From positions 1-64,000 of the forward strand of contig CANJCB010000014.1 in the NCBI GenBank assembly GCA_947473305.1: 64,000 nucleotides of DNA, read 5' to 3'. The notes beneath the pieces were generated by a model. It was given only the letters and a program-made list of their open reading frames with translations, was not told where the DNA came from and did not search any database. Numbering within the stretch: the stretch's first letter is position 1; every line of letters starts with the position of its first letter. Origin of the DNA: Rhodospirillales bacterium. Its GTDB lineage: Bacteria; Pseudomonadota; Alphaproteobacteria; ATCC43930; CGMCC-115725. The position numbers and the translations under genes were made by a program. Shown piece by piece: positions 30,009 to 38,955 of the stretch.

Positions 30009-31832
30009 CTATTCGACCGTCACGCTCTTGGCGAGATTGCGGGGCTGGTCCACATCCGTCCCTTTGAGCACGGCGATATGATAGGCTAGGAGTTGGATCG
30101 GGATCGAATAGAGCAGCGGCGCCACGAAAGGATCGCAGGTCGGGACCTCGATCCCGGCCATGAGCCGGCCGTCCATCCGCGCTAGGCCCTCCGCGTCGGA
30201 AATCATGATGACCTTGCCGCCCCGCGCCATGACCTCCTGGACGTTCGACGCGGTCTTCTCGAAAAGATCGTCGCGCGGCGCCAGGACGACGATGGGCACG
30301 CTGTCGTCGATGAGCGCGATAGGTCCGTGCTTCATCTCGCCGGCGGCATAGCCTTCGGCATGGATGTAGGAGATTTCCTTGAGCTTCAACGCTCCTTCGA
30401 GCGCCAGCGGATAGGCCGTGCCGCGCCCAAGATAGAGCACGTCCCTTGCCTCCAGCATGGAAGCCGCGATTTCCTGGATGCGCGCGTCGTTGTTGAGTAC
30501 ATCCGCCGCCCGGGAGGGAACCTCGGTCAGCGCGGTCGAAAGTTGAGCCTCGCGCTCATGGTCGATGGCGTTGCGCGCCCGCGCCAGGGCCACCGTGAGG
30601 CAGGCCAGCACCGCGAGCTGGGTCGTGAAGGCCTTGGTGGAAGCGACCCCGATCTCGGGGCCTGCCAAAGTCGGCAGGATCGCGTCGGCCTCGCGCGCCA
30701 TCGTGCTTTCCGGCTGGTTCACCACCGCGACGATGTGCTGGCCCTGGGTCTTGGCATAGCGCAAAGCCGCGAGGGTATCGGCCGTCTCGCCCGACTGGGA
30801 GATGAAGAGCGCGAGCCCACCCACCGGCATGTCCGGCGCGCGGTAGCGGAATTCCGAGGCGATATCGACCTCGACCGAAACCCTCGCCAGCCGTTCGATC
30901 CAATATTTGGCGACGAGGCCCGCGTGGTAGGAGGTCCCGCAGGCGATGATGGTGACCTTGGACACCTGGTCGAGCGCAAAGGGCAGGTTCGGAAGATGGA
31001 CGCTGCGCGTCGTCGGATTGAAGAGCGCGTGGAGCGTGTCGCCGATCACGGAGGGCTGCTCGAAGATCTCCTTTTTCATGAAGTGCCGGTGATTGCCCTT
31101 GCCGATCAGCGCTCCCGACAGCGCCGTCTCGCGGATCGGACGCTCGACCGCGCGATCCTCCTCGTCGAAGACCTCGGCGCCGTCCTTGGTGAGAACGGCC
31201 CAATCGCCTTCCTCCAGATAGAGGATGCGGCGCGTCATGGGCGCCAGGGCCAAGGCGTCCGAACCGATGAACATCTCGCCATCACCATAACCGATGGCCA
31301 GGGGGCTCCCACGCCGGGCGCAGATCAGCAGGTCGGTCCGGCCGGCGAAGAGGATCGCCAAAGCGAAGGCGCCTTCGAGACGCCGCAGCGTGCTTGCCAC
31401 CGCTTCCTTGGGTGGCAAACCGTCGTCCAGATAACGGGTGATCAGGATCGCCACGGCCTCGGTATCGGTCTGGCTCTCGAAGCGATAGCCGAGACCCGTC
31501 AGTTCGGCGCGCAGTTCCTGAAAATTCTCGATGATGCCGTTATGGACGACCGCGACCTGATCCGTGGCGATCGGATGGGCATTGGTCTCGTTGGGAACCC
31601 CATGGGTCGCCCAACGAGTATGGGCGATGCCGATACGCCCCACAACCGGCTCCACGGCCAGACGCGCCACCAGATTGTCGAGCTTGCCCTCCGCGCGGCG
31701 GCGTTCGATACGGCCGTCCACGAGGGTTGCGACACCGGCCGAGTCATAGCCCCGGTATTCGAGCCGCCGCAGCCCCTCCACGAGAAGCGGCGTGACTTCG
31801 CCCCGACCGATGATCCCGATGATACCGCACAT
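30009..31832 (-). CDS. glmS: Glutamine-fructose-6-phosphate aminotransferase
   Basis: GlmS makes glucosamine 6-phosphate for peptidoglycan and LPS. The 607-residue protein has an N-terminal glutaminase domain with Cys2 nucleophile (MCGIIGIIG), RWATHGVPN and YNGII-like VVHNGIIENF, and two SIS domains with ACGTSYHAGL, SQSGETADT and LGRGTAYPLALEGALKLKE, ending NLAKSVTVE as in all GlmS. The start ATG lies one base after the glmU stop, so both enzymes of UDP-GlcNAc synthesis are made from one transcript. No GlmS ribozyme-like leader is expected or seen. Confidence 0.97.
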   Translation of the reverse strand: MCGIIGIIGRGEVTPLLVEGLRRLEYRGYDSAGVATLVDGRIERRRAEGKLDNLVARLAVEPVVGRIGIAHTRWATHGVPNETNAHPIATDQVAVVHNGIIENFQELRAELTGLGYRFESQTDTEAVAILITRYLDDGLPPKEAVASTLRRLEGAFALAILFAGRTDLLICARRGSPLAIGYGDGEMFIGSDALALAPMTRRILYLEEGDWAVLTKDGAEVFDEEDRAVERPIRETALSGALIGKGNHRHFMKKEIFEQPSVIGDTLHALFNPTTRSVHLPNLPFALDQVSKVTIIACGTSYHAGLVAKYWIERLARVSVEVDIASEFRYRAPDMPVGGLALFISQSGETADTLAALRYAKTQGQHIVAVVNQPESTMAREADAILPTLAGPEIGVASTKAFTTQLAVLACLTVALARARNAIDHEREAQLSTALTEVPSRAADVLNNDARIQEIAASMLEARDVLYLGRGTAYPLALEGALKLKEISYIHAEGYAAGEMKHGPIALIDDSVPIVVLAPRDDLFEKTASNVQEVMARGGKVIMISDAEGLARMDGRLMAGIEVPTCDPFVAPLLYSIPIQLLAYHIAVLKGTDVDQPRNLAKSVTVE

Positions 31833-31833
31833 G

Positions 31834-33198
31834 CTATTTGCTCTTCTGCCGCTGCGCGGCTTTTTCCGCCACCTTGGCCTCGCGCCACGCCTTGGCCCGA
31901 CCGGATTTTTCCACCTGAGGCCCGCGCCCGATGGCCAGCGCCCCCTCCGCCACATCGCGAGTGATGACGCTGCCCGCGCCGATGATCGCGCCGTCGCCCA
32001 CCGTCACCGGCGCCACCAGGGCCGTATTGGAACCGATAAAGGCGCCCGCGCCGATGCGGGTCCGCCACTTGTCGAAACCATCGTAATTGCAGGTGATGGT
32101 CCCGGCCCCGATATTGGCTCCAGCGCCGACGAAGCTGTCGCCGATATAGCTCAGATGATTGGCCTTTGCGCCGGTGTCGAGCCTGGCGTTCTTGATCTCG
32201 ACGAAATTGCCGATATGGACGTGTTCGCCGAGATCCGCGCCGGGGCGCAGCCGGGCGAAAGGCCCGACGATGCAACCGTCGCCGACCGTCGCGCCCACGA
32301 TATGGGAAAAGGCATGTATCTCGACGCCTTCGCCGAGGGTCACGCCGGGGCCGAAGACGACGTTGGGGCCGATCACCGTGTCACGTCCGATCCGGGTATC
32401 CGCGCTGAAATAGACAGTCTCCGGCGCCGTGAGGGTCACACCCTCCGCCATCGCGGCCGAACGATAGCGCTGCTGCAGCGCCGCTTCCGCATCGGCAAGT
32501 TCGGCACGGGAATTGACGCCAGCGAACTCCTCGGCCGAGCCCTCGACAACCCGACATGAAAATCCGCGTTTGCGCGCGATTGCGACGATATCGGTGAGAT
32601 AATATTCGCCCTTGGCGTTGTCTTTGCCGATGGCGTCGACAAGGTCGAAAAGGCGGGCTCCGTCTATCGCCCATAAGCCGGAGTTGCAGAGCCCGATGGC
32701 CGCCTGTTCCGGCGTGGCCTCACCGGCCTCGACGATGGCTTCGAGATTACCCGACTTATCGAGGACCAGGCGGCCATAGGCCCCCGGCGACGCCGGCCGC
32801 ATGCCGCCAACGACAGCCGCAGCTCCGGAAGCTTTACGCTCTTTCAGCAGCGCCGCCACCGTCTCCGAGGTGATAAGCGGCCCATCACCGTTGAGGACGA
32901 CGACATCGCCCGTGAAACCTTTCAACGCCTCCCGGGCCGAGGCCACCGCATGGCCAGTGCCCAATGCGGGGCTCTGGATCGCGGTCAAAGCCTGAGGGGC
33001 AACGGCTTTCGCGACTTCCTCCATCCCCGGTGCCACCACCACCACGACCCGCTGCGGCCCCAAGGGCTCGAGCGCGGCAAGGACATGGAGGATCATCGGC
33101 CGGTTCGCCAGCCGATGCATCACCTTGGGCAGGCGCGACTTCATCCGGGTCCCTTGCCCGGCAGCGAGAACGATGGCGGCAAAAGGCGCAGGGATCAT
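31834..33198 (-). CDS. glmU: Bifunctional GlcNAc-1-P uridyltransferase / GlcN-1-P acetyltransferase
   Basis: GlmU acetylates glucosamine 1-phosphate and adds UMP to give UDP-GlcNAc. The 454-residue protein has the nucleotidyltransferase motif LAAGQGTRMKSRLPKV in the N-terminal half and a left-handed beta-helix of hexapeptide repeats (about 240-430) with HLSYIGDSFVGAGANIGAGT at the acetyltransferase site. ATG at 33198 gives the usual start; the longer frame back to 33285 has no family support. It is divergent from gph, with about 100 bases between starts. Confidence 0.96.
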   Translation of the reverse strand: MIPAPFAAIVLAAGQGTRMKSRLPKVMHRLANRPMILHVLAALEPLGPQRVVVVVAPGMEEVAKAVAPQALTAIQSPALGTGHAVASAREALKGFTGDVVVLNGDGPLITSETVAALLKERKASGAAAVVGGMRPASPGAYGRLVLDKSGNLEAIVEAGEATPEQAAIGLCNSGLWAIDGARLFDLVDAIGKDNAKGEYYLTDIVAIARKRGFSCRVVEGSAEEFAGVNSRAELADAEAALQQRYRSAAMAEGVTLTAPETVYFSADTRIGRDTVIGPNVVFGPGVTLGEGVEIHAFSHIVGATVGDGCIVGPFARLRPGADLGEHVHIGNFVEIKNARLDTGAKANHLSYIGDSFVGAGANIGAGTITCNYDGFDKWRTRIGAGAFIGSNTALVAPVTVGDGAIIGAGSVITRDVAEGALAIGRGPQVEKSGRAKAWREAKVAEKAAQRQKSK

Positions 33199-33300
33199 CG
33201 TTTCAAGGCTCGAAAAAAGGCGAGGACCGACCGGATGGCTCAGATGGCCGGAAGCTGGCATAAGTTGCAGCCAGTCCCAAGTCAAACTTTGTAAACGAGT

Positions 33301-33951
33301 ATGAAAACCGCGCTCCTCATCGACCTCGACGGAACTCTCGTGGACAGCGTGCCGGATCTCCAGGCAGCCCTGAACCAGATGCTCGCCGAGATCGGGCGAC
33401 CGGCCCTCGACCGCGAAGCCGTGACGGGGATGGTCGGCGATGGGACCGCGCGCCTGGTGGAACGAGGGTTGACAGCCACCGGAGAACCCATCGACCTCGA
33501 CGCGCCGCTCGCCCGCTTCACGGATCTCTACGAGGCGAATGCCTCACGGCTCACCCTCCCCTATCCCGGCGTGCGGGAGGTGCTGATCCGCTTGCGCGAC
33601 GAGGGGAGGAGCCTTGCGGTGGTGACCAACAAGCCCGGCCGCGCGACACGCGAGGTGCTCGAAGGCGTGGGACTCGCGGAATTCTTTCCCGTCGTCGTCT
33701 CAGGCGACACGCTGCCCGTCAAGAAACCCGATCCCGCACCGCTGCTTTTCGCAGTGACGCGGCTGGGCCGAACCCTTGGCGACGCGGTGATGATCGGCGA
33801 TCATCGCAACGATCTGCTTTCGGCGGCGGCGGCGGGCATCCCGGCGATCTTCGCGCGCTATGGCTATGAGAGGCAAATGAAGGAAGCTGTCGATCCCTTG
33901 CTTGGGATCGACAGCTTCGACCAGATCCCGGGCGTGCTTGCACGTCTTTGA
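33301..33951 (+). CDS. gph: Phosphoglycolate phosphatase (HAD family)
   Basis: The 216-residue HAD hydrolase has the nucleophile motif DLDGTLVDS, motif II VVTNKPGRAT, Lys in PVKKPDPAP and motif IV MIGDHRNDLLSAAAAG. It removes phosphate from 2-phosphoglycolate formed during DNA repair or oxygenation; other phosphate esters are possible. The ATG at 33301 is the only reasonable start. The 3' end holds a perfect inverted repeat (33883-33918). It is followed by tRNA-Val. Confidence 0.88.
   Translation: MKTALLIDLDGTLVDSVPDLQAALNQMLAEIGRPALDREAVTGMVGDGTARLVERGLTATGEPIDLDAPLARFTDLYEANASRLTLPYPGVREVLIRLRDEGRSLAVVTNKPGRATREVLEGVGLAEFFPVVVSGDTLPVKKPDPAPLLFAVTRLGRTLGDAVMIGDHRNDLLSAAAAGIPAIFARYGYERQMKEAVDPLLGIDSFDQIPGVLARL
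33883..33918. repeat. Perfect 15-bp inverted repeat within the 3' end of gph
   Basis: GAAGCTGTCGATCCC (33883-33897) is followed by the loop TTGCTT and then its exact reverse complement GGGATCGACAGCTTC (33904-33918). It encodes EAVDPLLGIDSF near the gph C-terminus and ends 33 bases before the gph stop. There is no T-run after it, so it is not a classical terminator. An RNA hairpin of this strength could slow ribosomes, protect the mRNA 3' end or bind a protein; function is unknown. Confidence 0.8.
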
Positions 33952-33965
33952 CACCATAGGCTGCC

Positions 33966-33995
33966 TTGACACCCGGGGGGCTGTCGCCCTAAATG
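33966..33995 (+). promoter_or_regulatory. Sigma-70 promoter of tRNA-Val
   Basis: TTGACA (33966-33971) and TAAATG (33990-33995) are separated by 18 bases, and the tRNA begins 18 bases further on. The -35 box is a perfect match. The spacer is G-rich. Confidence 0.65.
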
Positions 33996-34012
33996 CAGGC
34001 CGCCGTTCGGAT

Positions 34013-34087
34013 GGGCGCTTAGCTCAGCGGGAGAGCATTACCTTCACACGGTAGGGGTCGCAGGTTCAATCCCTGCAGCGCCCACCA
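34013..34087 (+). tRNA. tRNA-Val (anticodon CAC)
   Basis: A 75-base tRNA. Acceptor GGGCGCT pairs with AGCGCCC, discriminator A and encoded CCA follow. The anticodon loop TTCACAC gives CAC, reading GUG. The T arm is GCAGGTTCAATCCCTGC. Confidence 0.95.
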
Positions 34088-34226
34088 TCCGAACCCCCGG
34101 GGAATCCTGGGTTTATTGGCACTGCTCCGCAGAAATCATCGTCTTTCCGCAATACTGAAATCCGAGGGATCGGTTATTCTGCGATCCTGGCTGTCCGCCA
34201 TCGATCCTGCGCAGAGGGCGATGCAC

Positions 34227-35294
34227 ATGGAAAATGATCCGAACCCGCCCAACTCCACCATGAAGGCTGCCGTGACTTTGGGCTACGGCGGCTTGGAGCA
34301 ACTCGTCTACAAGGACGTTCCCGTCCCCAAGCCCGGCCCGGACGATGTTCTTGTCAAGGTCGGGGCCTGCGGCCTTAACAATACCGACATCTGGTTCCGC
34401 GAGGGCCGCTACGGTTCCTCCGACGATCCCAAGGCCCGCACGGGTCCCAGCCGGACCGCGAACGCCTTTCCCCGCATCCAGGGAACCGATGTTGTCGGAC
34501 GGATCGTCGAGGTCGGAGCCGGCGTCGCCGCCTCGCGGATCGGCGAACGCGTCATCGTGAACAATACCCTCTACGGCGAGGGCTACGGCGTCGGTTATGT
34601 CGGGGGTGTCGGCTCGCACCGCGATGGTGGCTACGCGGAATATTGCGCGGTCCCCGCCGACAACGCGATGGAGATCGATTCGCCCCTTTCCGATGCGGAG
34701 CTGGCGACCTTCCCCTGCGCCTATTCCACCGCCGAGCACATGCTGTCGAGAGCCCGCGTCTCGGGCGATGACACTGTGCTGATTACGGGGGCCTCGGGGG
34801 GCGTCGGATCGGCGCTCGTCCAGCTGGCAAAACTGCGGGGCGCCCGCGTCGTGGCGCTCGCCAGCGCGCGGAAGCTCGATCTTGTCAGATCCCTGGCGCC
34901 CGACGCCGCCGTCGCCTACGACGAGGGAGATCCGGTGAAAGCCGTGCGCGACGCCATCGGCCGGGAGGATGTCGATGTGGCGCTCGACGTGGTCGGCGGG
35001 CGGTTCTTCACCCCGCTCATGACCTTGCTGCGCAAACGGGGGCGCTACGTGACCGCCGGCGCGATCGACAATCCCCTCGTTCAACTCGACTTGCGAACGG
35101 TCTATTTGAAGCAGCTCGACCTGTCGGGCATCAGCCTGTCCCGGCGAGAGGATTTCGCGGCGCTCCTCGGCTATATCCGCCAAGGTCGCATCCGGCCCCT
35201 GCTGCACAAGACCTTTCCGCTGTCGGAAATCCATCAGGCTCAGACCGAATTTCTGGCGAAATCCTTTTTCGGCAAGATGGTCGTCATCCCCTGA
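34227..35294 (+). CDS. MDR-superfamily NAD(P)-dependent alcohol dehydrogenase/quinone reductase-like protein
   Basis: The roughly 355-residue protein has the GroES-like fold at the N-terminus (KAAVTLGYGGLEQLVYKDVPVPKPGPDDVLVKV, with CGLNNTDIW and IQGTDVVGRIVEVG) and a Rossmann domain with VLITGASGGVGSALVQLAKL. The N-terminal GCGLNNTD keeps one Cys, but the structural zinc cysteine quartet of classical alcohol dehydrogenases is absent, so a quinone oxidoreductase-like or zinc-poor role fits better. ATG at 34227 is chosen because AGAGGG lies eight bases upstream; ATGs at 34221 and 34260 are alternatives. The substrate is unknown. Confidence 0.85.
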   Translation: MENDPNPPNSTMKAAVTLGYGGLEQLVYKDVPVPKPGPDDVLVKVGACGLNNTDIWFREGRYGSSDDPKARTGPSRTANAFPRIQGTDVVGRIVEVGAGVAASRIGERVIVNNTLYGEGYGVGYVGGVGSHRDGGYAEYCAVPADNAMEIDSPLSDAELATFPCAYSTAEHMLSRARVSGDDTVLITGASGGVGSALVQLAKLRGARVVALASARKLDLVRSLAPDAAVAYDEGDPVKAVRDAIGREDVDVALDVVGGRFFTPLMTLLRKRGRYVTAGAIDNPLVQLDLRTVYLKQLDLSGISLSRREDFAALLGYIRQGRIRPLLHKTFPLSEIHQAQTEFLAKSFFGKMVVIP

Positions 35295-35487
35295 GGAGCG
35301 AGGGCCAACAGATAATTGGCCCCGCTCCCAATCGTCGTCTCTGTCAGACTGGAAAATTCAAGTCTGGAGACCGTTAGGGAGTTTCCGCGTCCCTGTGCTG
35401 CCCTTCCATGGAACATCGCCGAAGGCCGGGAGTTATGGATCGGTGGGCACCCTTGCCCATCCCGGATTTGGTTTGGAGTATCTCCCG

Positions 35488-35784
35488 ATGAAAGCACCCT
35501 TCTTCGCCCTTGCTCTTTTGATGGCAACAGCCAGTCTCGCGATGGCGCAATCGAACGGCGGCAGCGGGGCATCAGGCGGACAGGGTTCGGCGGCTTCAGA
35601 CCAAACCTTGGGAACGCAGAGCCAGAGCGCGCGCAATACCCTGCCGGGTCAGGCAGGCTGCGCCGATCCTACGGTGGCTCGTTCCAATGTCCCGGGCCTT
35701 TATCGTAACGCCCCGTCCGATCTGCCTTCCTCGGGGGCGCCGACGACGCCGCCGACGCGGACGGCCGCCAACGCCTGCAAGTAA
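35488..35784 (+). CDS. Small secreted Gly/Ser/Ala-rich protein, unknown function
   Basis: The 98-residue protein has a clear Sec signal peptide (MKAPFFALALLMATASLAMA, cleavage before QS) and a low-complexity mature part rich in Gly, Ser, Ala and Gln, with two cysteines (in QAGCADP and the last NACK) and Pro/Thr near the end. I recognise no family. ATG at 35488 follows TTTGGAG at good spacing. A strong terminator follows 20 bases after the stop, so it is a monocistronic gene. Confidence 0.75.
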   Translation: MKAPFFALALLMATASLAMAQSNGGSGASGGQGSAASDQTLGTQSQSARNTLPGQAGCADPTVARSNVPGLYRNAPSDLPSSGAPTTPPTRTAANACK

Positions 35785-35803
35785 CCGAGGCGAGACGCCT
35801 TTT

Positions 35804-35831
35804 AAAAGCCCCGCTTTCCGCGGGGCTTTTT
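35804..35831 (+). terminator. Rho-independent terminator
   Basis: AAAAGCCCCGC, loop TTTCC, GCGGGGCTTTT and a further T: an 11-bp perfect stem. It lies between the secreted-protein gene and the converging SDR gene and could serve both, since the A-run provides a U-tract on the minus strand. Confidence 0.9.
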
Positions 35832-35835
35832 GCTG

Positions 35836-36567
35836 TCAGCCCCGCGCCAGGAAGGGCTGACCGACCGGCAGCATCAGAGTTTCCAGCACATTGGTCTCAT
35901 CCGGCATGCCGGCGATGGTCACGATCATCCGGCCGATTTCCTCCGCCCGCATGGAAACCCGCGGCGGCCGACCTTCCATTCCCGGCGAGAGCTCGGTGAC
36001 CGTGGCGCCGGGATGAAGGATCGTCGCGGTGATATTATGCTCCCGCCCCTCGATCGCCAGGGAAAGGTTCATGGCGGTAAGCGCCGCCTTGGTGGCCGCA
36101 TAGGGCAAGCCGTTCGGGCGCGGCGTTCGGGAGGCGATGCTGCCGATCGTGATGATACGGCCCCGGTTCTGGACCTTCATGATCTTGACCGCTTCCCGGC
36201 TGCAGAGGAATACCGAGGTCATGTTCGCCTCGAGAAGCGCATGCCACTCGGCCAAGGTCCATTCCTCCAGGGGCCGCTCGCCGCCGCCGATGCCCGCGTT
36301 GTTGACGAGGAGATCAAGACGGCCATGGTCCTTTTGGACCCGGTCGAACAACGCCAGGACCTGTTCCTCGGAGGTGACGTCGGTGGGAACGGGAACCGCG
36401 ATCCCGCCCGCCTCGCGAATCGTCCTGGCGACGCCCTCCAGCCGGTCCTTGCGGCGGGCGGCGAGCAGGACAGTCGCCCCCTCGGCCGCCAGAGCGACCG
36501 CCGTCGCGGCGCCGATACCGGAGCTTGCCCCCGTCACGATCGCGATCCGCCCCTGAAGCAATGCCAT
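35836..36567 (-). CDS. SDR-family oxidoreductase
   Basis: The 243-residue classical short-chain dehydrogenase has the cofactor motif VTGASSGIGAA, NNAGIGG, the catalytic Ser in TIGSIASRTPR, and Tyr/Lys in LPYAATKAAL. An Arg-rich AARRKDR after the second strand suggests NADP(H). The C-terminus keeps HPGATVTE. ATG at 36567 follows AGAGGGGACAGAA; the longer frame to 36624 is not needed. The substrate cannot be predicted. It is divergent from the alpha/beta hydrolase gene. Confidence 0.9.
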   Translation of the reverse strand: MALLQGRIAIVTGASSGIGAATAVALAAEGATVLLAARRKDRLEGVARTIREAGGIAVPVPTDVTSEEQVLALFDRVQKDHGRLDLLVNNAGIGGGERPLEEWTLAEWHALLEANMTSVFLCSREAVKIMKVQNRGRIITIGSIASRTPRPNGLPYAATKAALTAMNLSLAIEGREHNITATILHPGATVTELSPGMEGRPPRVSMRAEEIGRMIVTIAGMPDETNVLETLMLPVGQPFLARG

Positions 36568-36674
36568 TTCTGTCCCCTCTTGTGAGTTCCTCGTGACCGT
36601 CGGCCCGAAACCCAGGATTGTCACCCTATAGAGCCGGACTATACTGCCCGACTTCGCGGCCAGAGGAACCCATC

Positions 36675-37541
36675 ATGATCGCTGCAAAGCCGCCCCATGA
36701 AGTCATCGTCGAGGATGTCGAATACCAGCGTCAGGGTGATCGCGCCCTGCTGGCCCGCCTCTACCGCCCGAAAGGCGACGGCCCCTTCCCCGCTGTGGTG
36801 GATGTTCATGGCGGGGCCTGGGTCGGCAGCGACCGCCTCGGCAATGTCGAGTTTGATACGGCTCTGGCGAAGAACGGGATCGTCGTCCTGGCGCTGGATT
36901 TCCGGATGCCGCCGGAGGCCACCTACCCCGCCTCCCTAGCCGATATCAATCTCGGCATCCGCTGGCTGAAGGCCCATGCGAAGGAATGCGGAACGAGCCC
37001 CGACCAGATCGGCGGCTTCGGCACTTCAAGCGGCGGGCACCAGATCCTGCTCGCGGCGATGCGCCCGCACGACCCGCGCTATGCCGCATTGCCCATGGCG
37101 GACGAACATCAGGTCGATGCTCAATTGGCCTTCGTCATCTCGGCCTATGGGATCATCGACCCGCTCGACCGCTATCACTTGGTGAAGCGGATCGGCAATG
37201 CCCAGATCGCCAAGAATCACGATCTCTTCTGGCTCACCGAGGAAGCCATGAGCGAGGGCAGTCCCGCCCTGATCCTGAAGCGCGGCGAGCCCGCCGATCT
37301 GCCGCCGGCGCTTTTCTTCCAGGGAACGGCCGAGGAATTCACCACGGCGGCGCAGCTTGAAGATTTCGCCTCCGCCTACCGGAAAGCCGGAGGCGAGGCG
37401 GAAATCCATTTGTTTGAAGGCGAGAAACACATCTTCCTGCGGGAGAAGCCCAGCGGCGAAAACACCCTGAAGGCCATCGATCTCGTGACCGCCTTCGTCA
37501 AAAAGCATTCGGAAGGCGCGCTCACCCCACCGCGAGCTTGA
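36675..37541 (+). CDS. Alpha/beta hydrolase, HSL-like esterase
   Basis: The 288-residue protein fits the hormone-sensitive-lipase-like group: oxyanion-hole motif VDVHGGAWVGS, nucleophile Ser in GGFGTSSGGHQ, and the catalytic His in LFEGEKHIFLREKP near the end. The acid residue is probably in the FQGTAEEF segment. No signal peptide, so cytoplasmic. ATG at 36675 follows AGAGGAA. Its 3' end overlaps the converging small gene by 20 bases. The ester substrate is unknown. Confidence 0.85.
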   Translation: MIAAKPPHEVIVEDVEYQRQGDRALLARLYRPKGDGPFPAVVDVHGGAWVGSDRLGNVEFDTALAKNGIVVLALDFRMPPEATYPASLADINLGIRWLKAHAKECGTSPDQIGGFGTSSGGHQILLAAMRPHDPRYAALPMADEHQVDAQLAFVISAYGIIDPLDRYHLVKRIGNAQIAKNHDLFWLTEEAMSEGSPALILKRGEPADLPPALFFQGTAEEFTTAAQLEDFASAYRKAGGEAEIHLFEGEKHIFLREKPSGENTLKAIDLVTAFVKKHSEGALTPPRA

Positions 37542-37842
37542 GCTGCCATTCGATGGCTTCGAACTGGCTGATGTCGGAGAGGAAGCTCAAGCCACCCCGG
37601 TCGCGGAAAAGATGACAGCTGAAGCGGTACCAGACGCCCTGCAGGATCAGCACGCCTTCGAATTCGCAAGCCTCTCCGCCGTCTTCCTCCCGCTGGCTGC
37701 GGATGAGGCGCGGGATCACCTTCGTCGCCTCGCCGGCCCCGGAGCCCACGCGCCCCATGAGGCATCCTTCGCATAAGACTTCTTCGAGGCCCACGCCGTA
37801 GCGTTGCGTGAGGAATTCATCGACGTGGCCAAAGGCTTCCAT
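37522..37842 (-). CDS. Small conserved-looking hypothetical protein with CxxC
   Basis: The 106-residue acidic protein has no recognised domain. It contains a CEGC pair (LCEGCLMGRVG, about residues 23-33), a further ACEFEG, and an aromatic C-terminal part (VWYRFSCHLFRD). ATG at 37842 is supported by TTGGAGGACGAT just upstream. It overlaps the 3' end of the hydrolase gene by 20 bases. The cysteine spacing could bind metal, but no second pair is spaced to complete a clear zinc ribbon. Confidence 0.6.
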   Translation of the reverse strand: MEAFGHVDEFLTQRYGVGLEEVLCEGCLMGRVGSGAGEATKVIPRLIRSQREEDGGEACEFEGVLILQGVWYRFSCHLFRDRGGLSFLSDISQFEAIEWQLKLAVG

Positions 37843-37898
37843 ATCGTCCTCCAAGCGAATGGGAGGAGCGTAAATCCGCAAAGAGAACAAATCAAGAA

Positions 37899-38855
37899 CT
37901 ATATCTGGCCGAGGTCGATCGGGGAAATGAGCCTGCCCGTGGCGAGGAAGCTTTCCACATTGGCAATCACGAGCCTGCGGGTATCCGCCTGGGATTCCCT
38001 CGTCTGAACCGCGACATGCGGGGTCATGACGACATTGTCGAGCGCCAGAAGCCGGGCCGGCACGTCAGGCTCGCCCTCCAGCACATCGACGCCGGCCGCC
38101 CCCAGCACCTTCCGTTCCAGGGCATCGATGAGCGCCTCCTGATCGACGATCTCGCCCCGCGCGATATTGACGAGGCAACCCTCAGGCCCCAGTGCGGCGA
38201 TCAAGGCGGCATCCACGCTCCCCCGGGTTTGCGGGGTCAAGGGACAGGCGATCACCAGGTCGTCGCACCACTCCGCCATGAGCTTGAGATCGGCGAAATA
38301 GCGATAGGGCAGCCCAGCGCGCGGACTGCGGTTGTGGTAGCCGACCTCGCATCCGAAAGCGGCGATGCGCTTGGCGGCCGCCCCGCCGATCCCGCCCATC
38401 CCGTAGATTCCGACGCGCCGCCCCGCGAAGCGCCGCGCCGAACGGAAGCGGCTCCCGGGCCAGCGCCCGGTGCGGACGAAGCGATCCGCTTCCGAAATGC
38501 CCCTGACGCAGTCGAGCAGAAGGCCCACGGCGTGATCCGCGCCGCAGACATCCTTGGTTCCCCGCGCGTTCGAGAGAGCGATGCCCCGCGCCTTCAGGGC
38601 CTTCACGTCGATGTAGTCGTAGCCCGCGCCGGAAGTTGCGACGAGCCGCAGCTTCGGCAGCCGGTCCAGCATCGCCACATCGACCTCGGCGATCGAGGCG
38701 ACCAGCACCTCCGCCGCCGGATCGACATCGTCGGGCCAGCGATGGACCTGGAAACGGGTGGCCAGATCGGCCGCGAGCAGCGGATTGACGCCTGCCGCGA
38801 TCACCGAGCGATCCCGGAAAGGCGGTAGGAGGGAAAGCGGAGAGGAAGCATCCAT
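37899..38855 (-). CDS. D-isomer-specific 2-hydroxyacid dehydrogenase
   Basis: The 318-residue protein has the NAD-binding motif GIYGMGGIGGAAAKRI and the catalytic triad of the family: Arg in NIARGEIVDQ, Glu in DVLEGEPDVP and His in MTPHVAVQ. The N-terminal catalytic domain has VATSGAGYDYIDVKAL. Members reduce 2-oxo acids such as glyoxylate or hydroxypyruvate; GYHNRSPR after the Rossmann fold (Arg) fits NADPH. ATG at 38855 is used, without a strong ribosome binding site. It is divergent from the M20 peptidase gene, 100 bases away. Confidence 0.9.
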   Translation of the reverse strand: MDASSPLSLLPPFRDRSVIAAGVNPLLAADLATRFQVHRWPDDVDPAAEVLVASIAEVDVAMLDRLPKLRLVATSGAGYDYIDVKALKARGIALSNARGTKDVCGADHAVGLLLDCVRGISEADRFVRTGRWPGSRFRSARRFAGRRVGIYGMGGIGGAAAKRIAAFGCEVGYHNRSPRAGLPYRYFADLKLMAEWCDDLVIACPLTPQTRGSVDAALIAALGPEGCLVNIARGEIVDQEALIDALERKVLGAAGVDVLEGEPDVPARLLALDNVVMTPHVAVQTRESQADTRRLVIANVESFLATGRLISPIDLGQI

Positions 38856-38955
38856 GCCGGGAATGATGCACGACCGGGGGCTTCGCCGCCAGATTGACGA
38901 AACGCGACCGATCGCTGACGATGGGAAAAGACGGGACTTAAGGGGAGTTGGGCGG

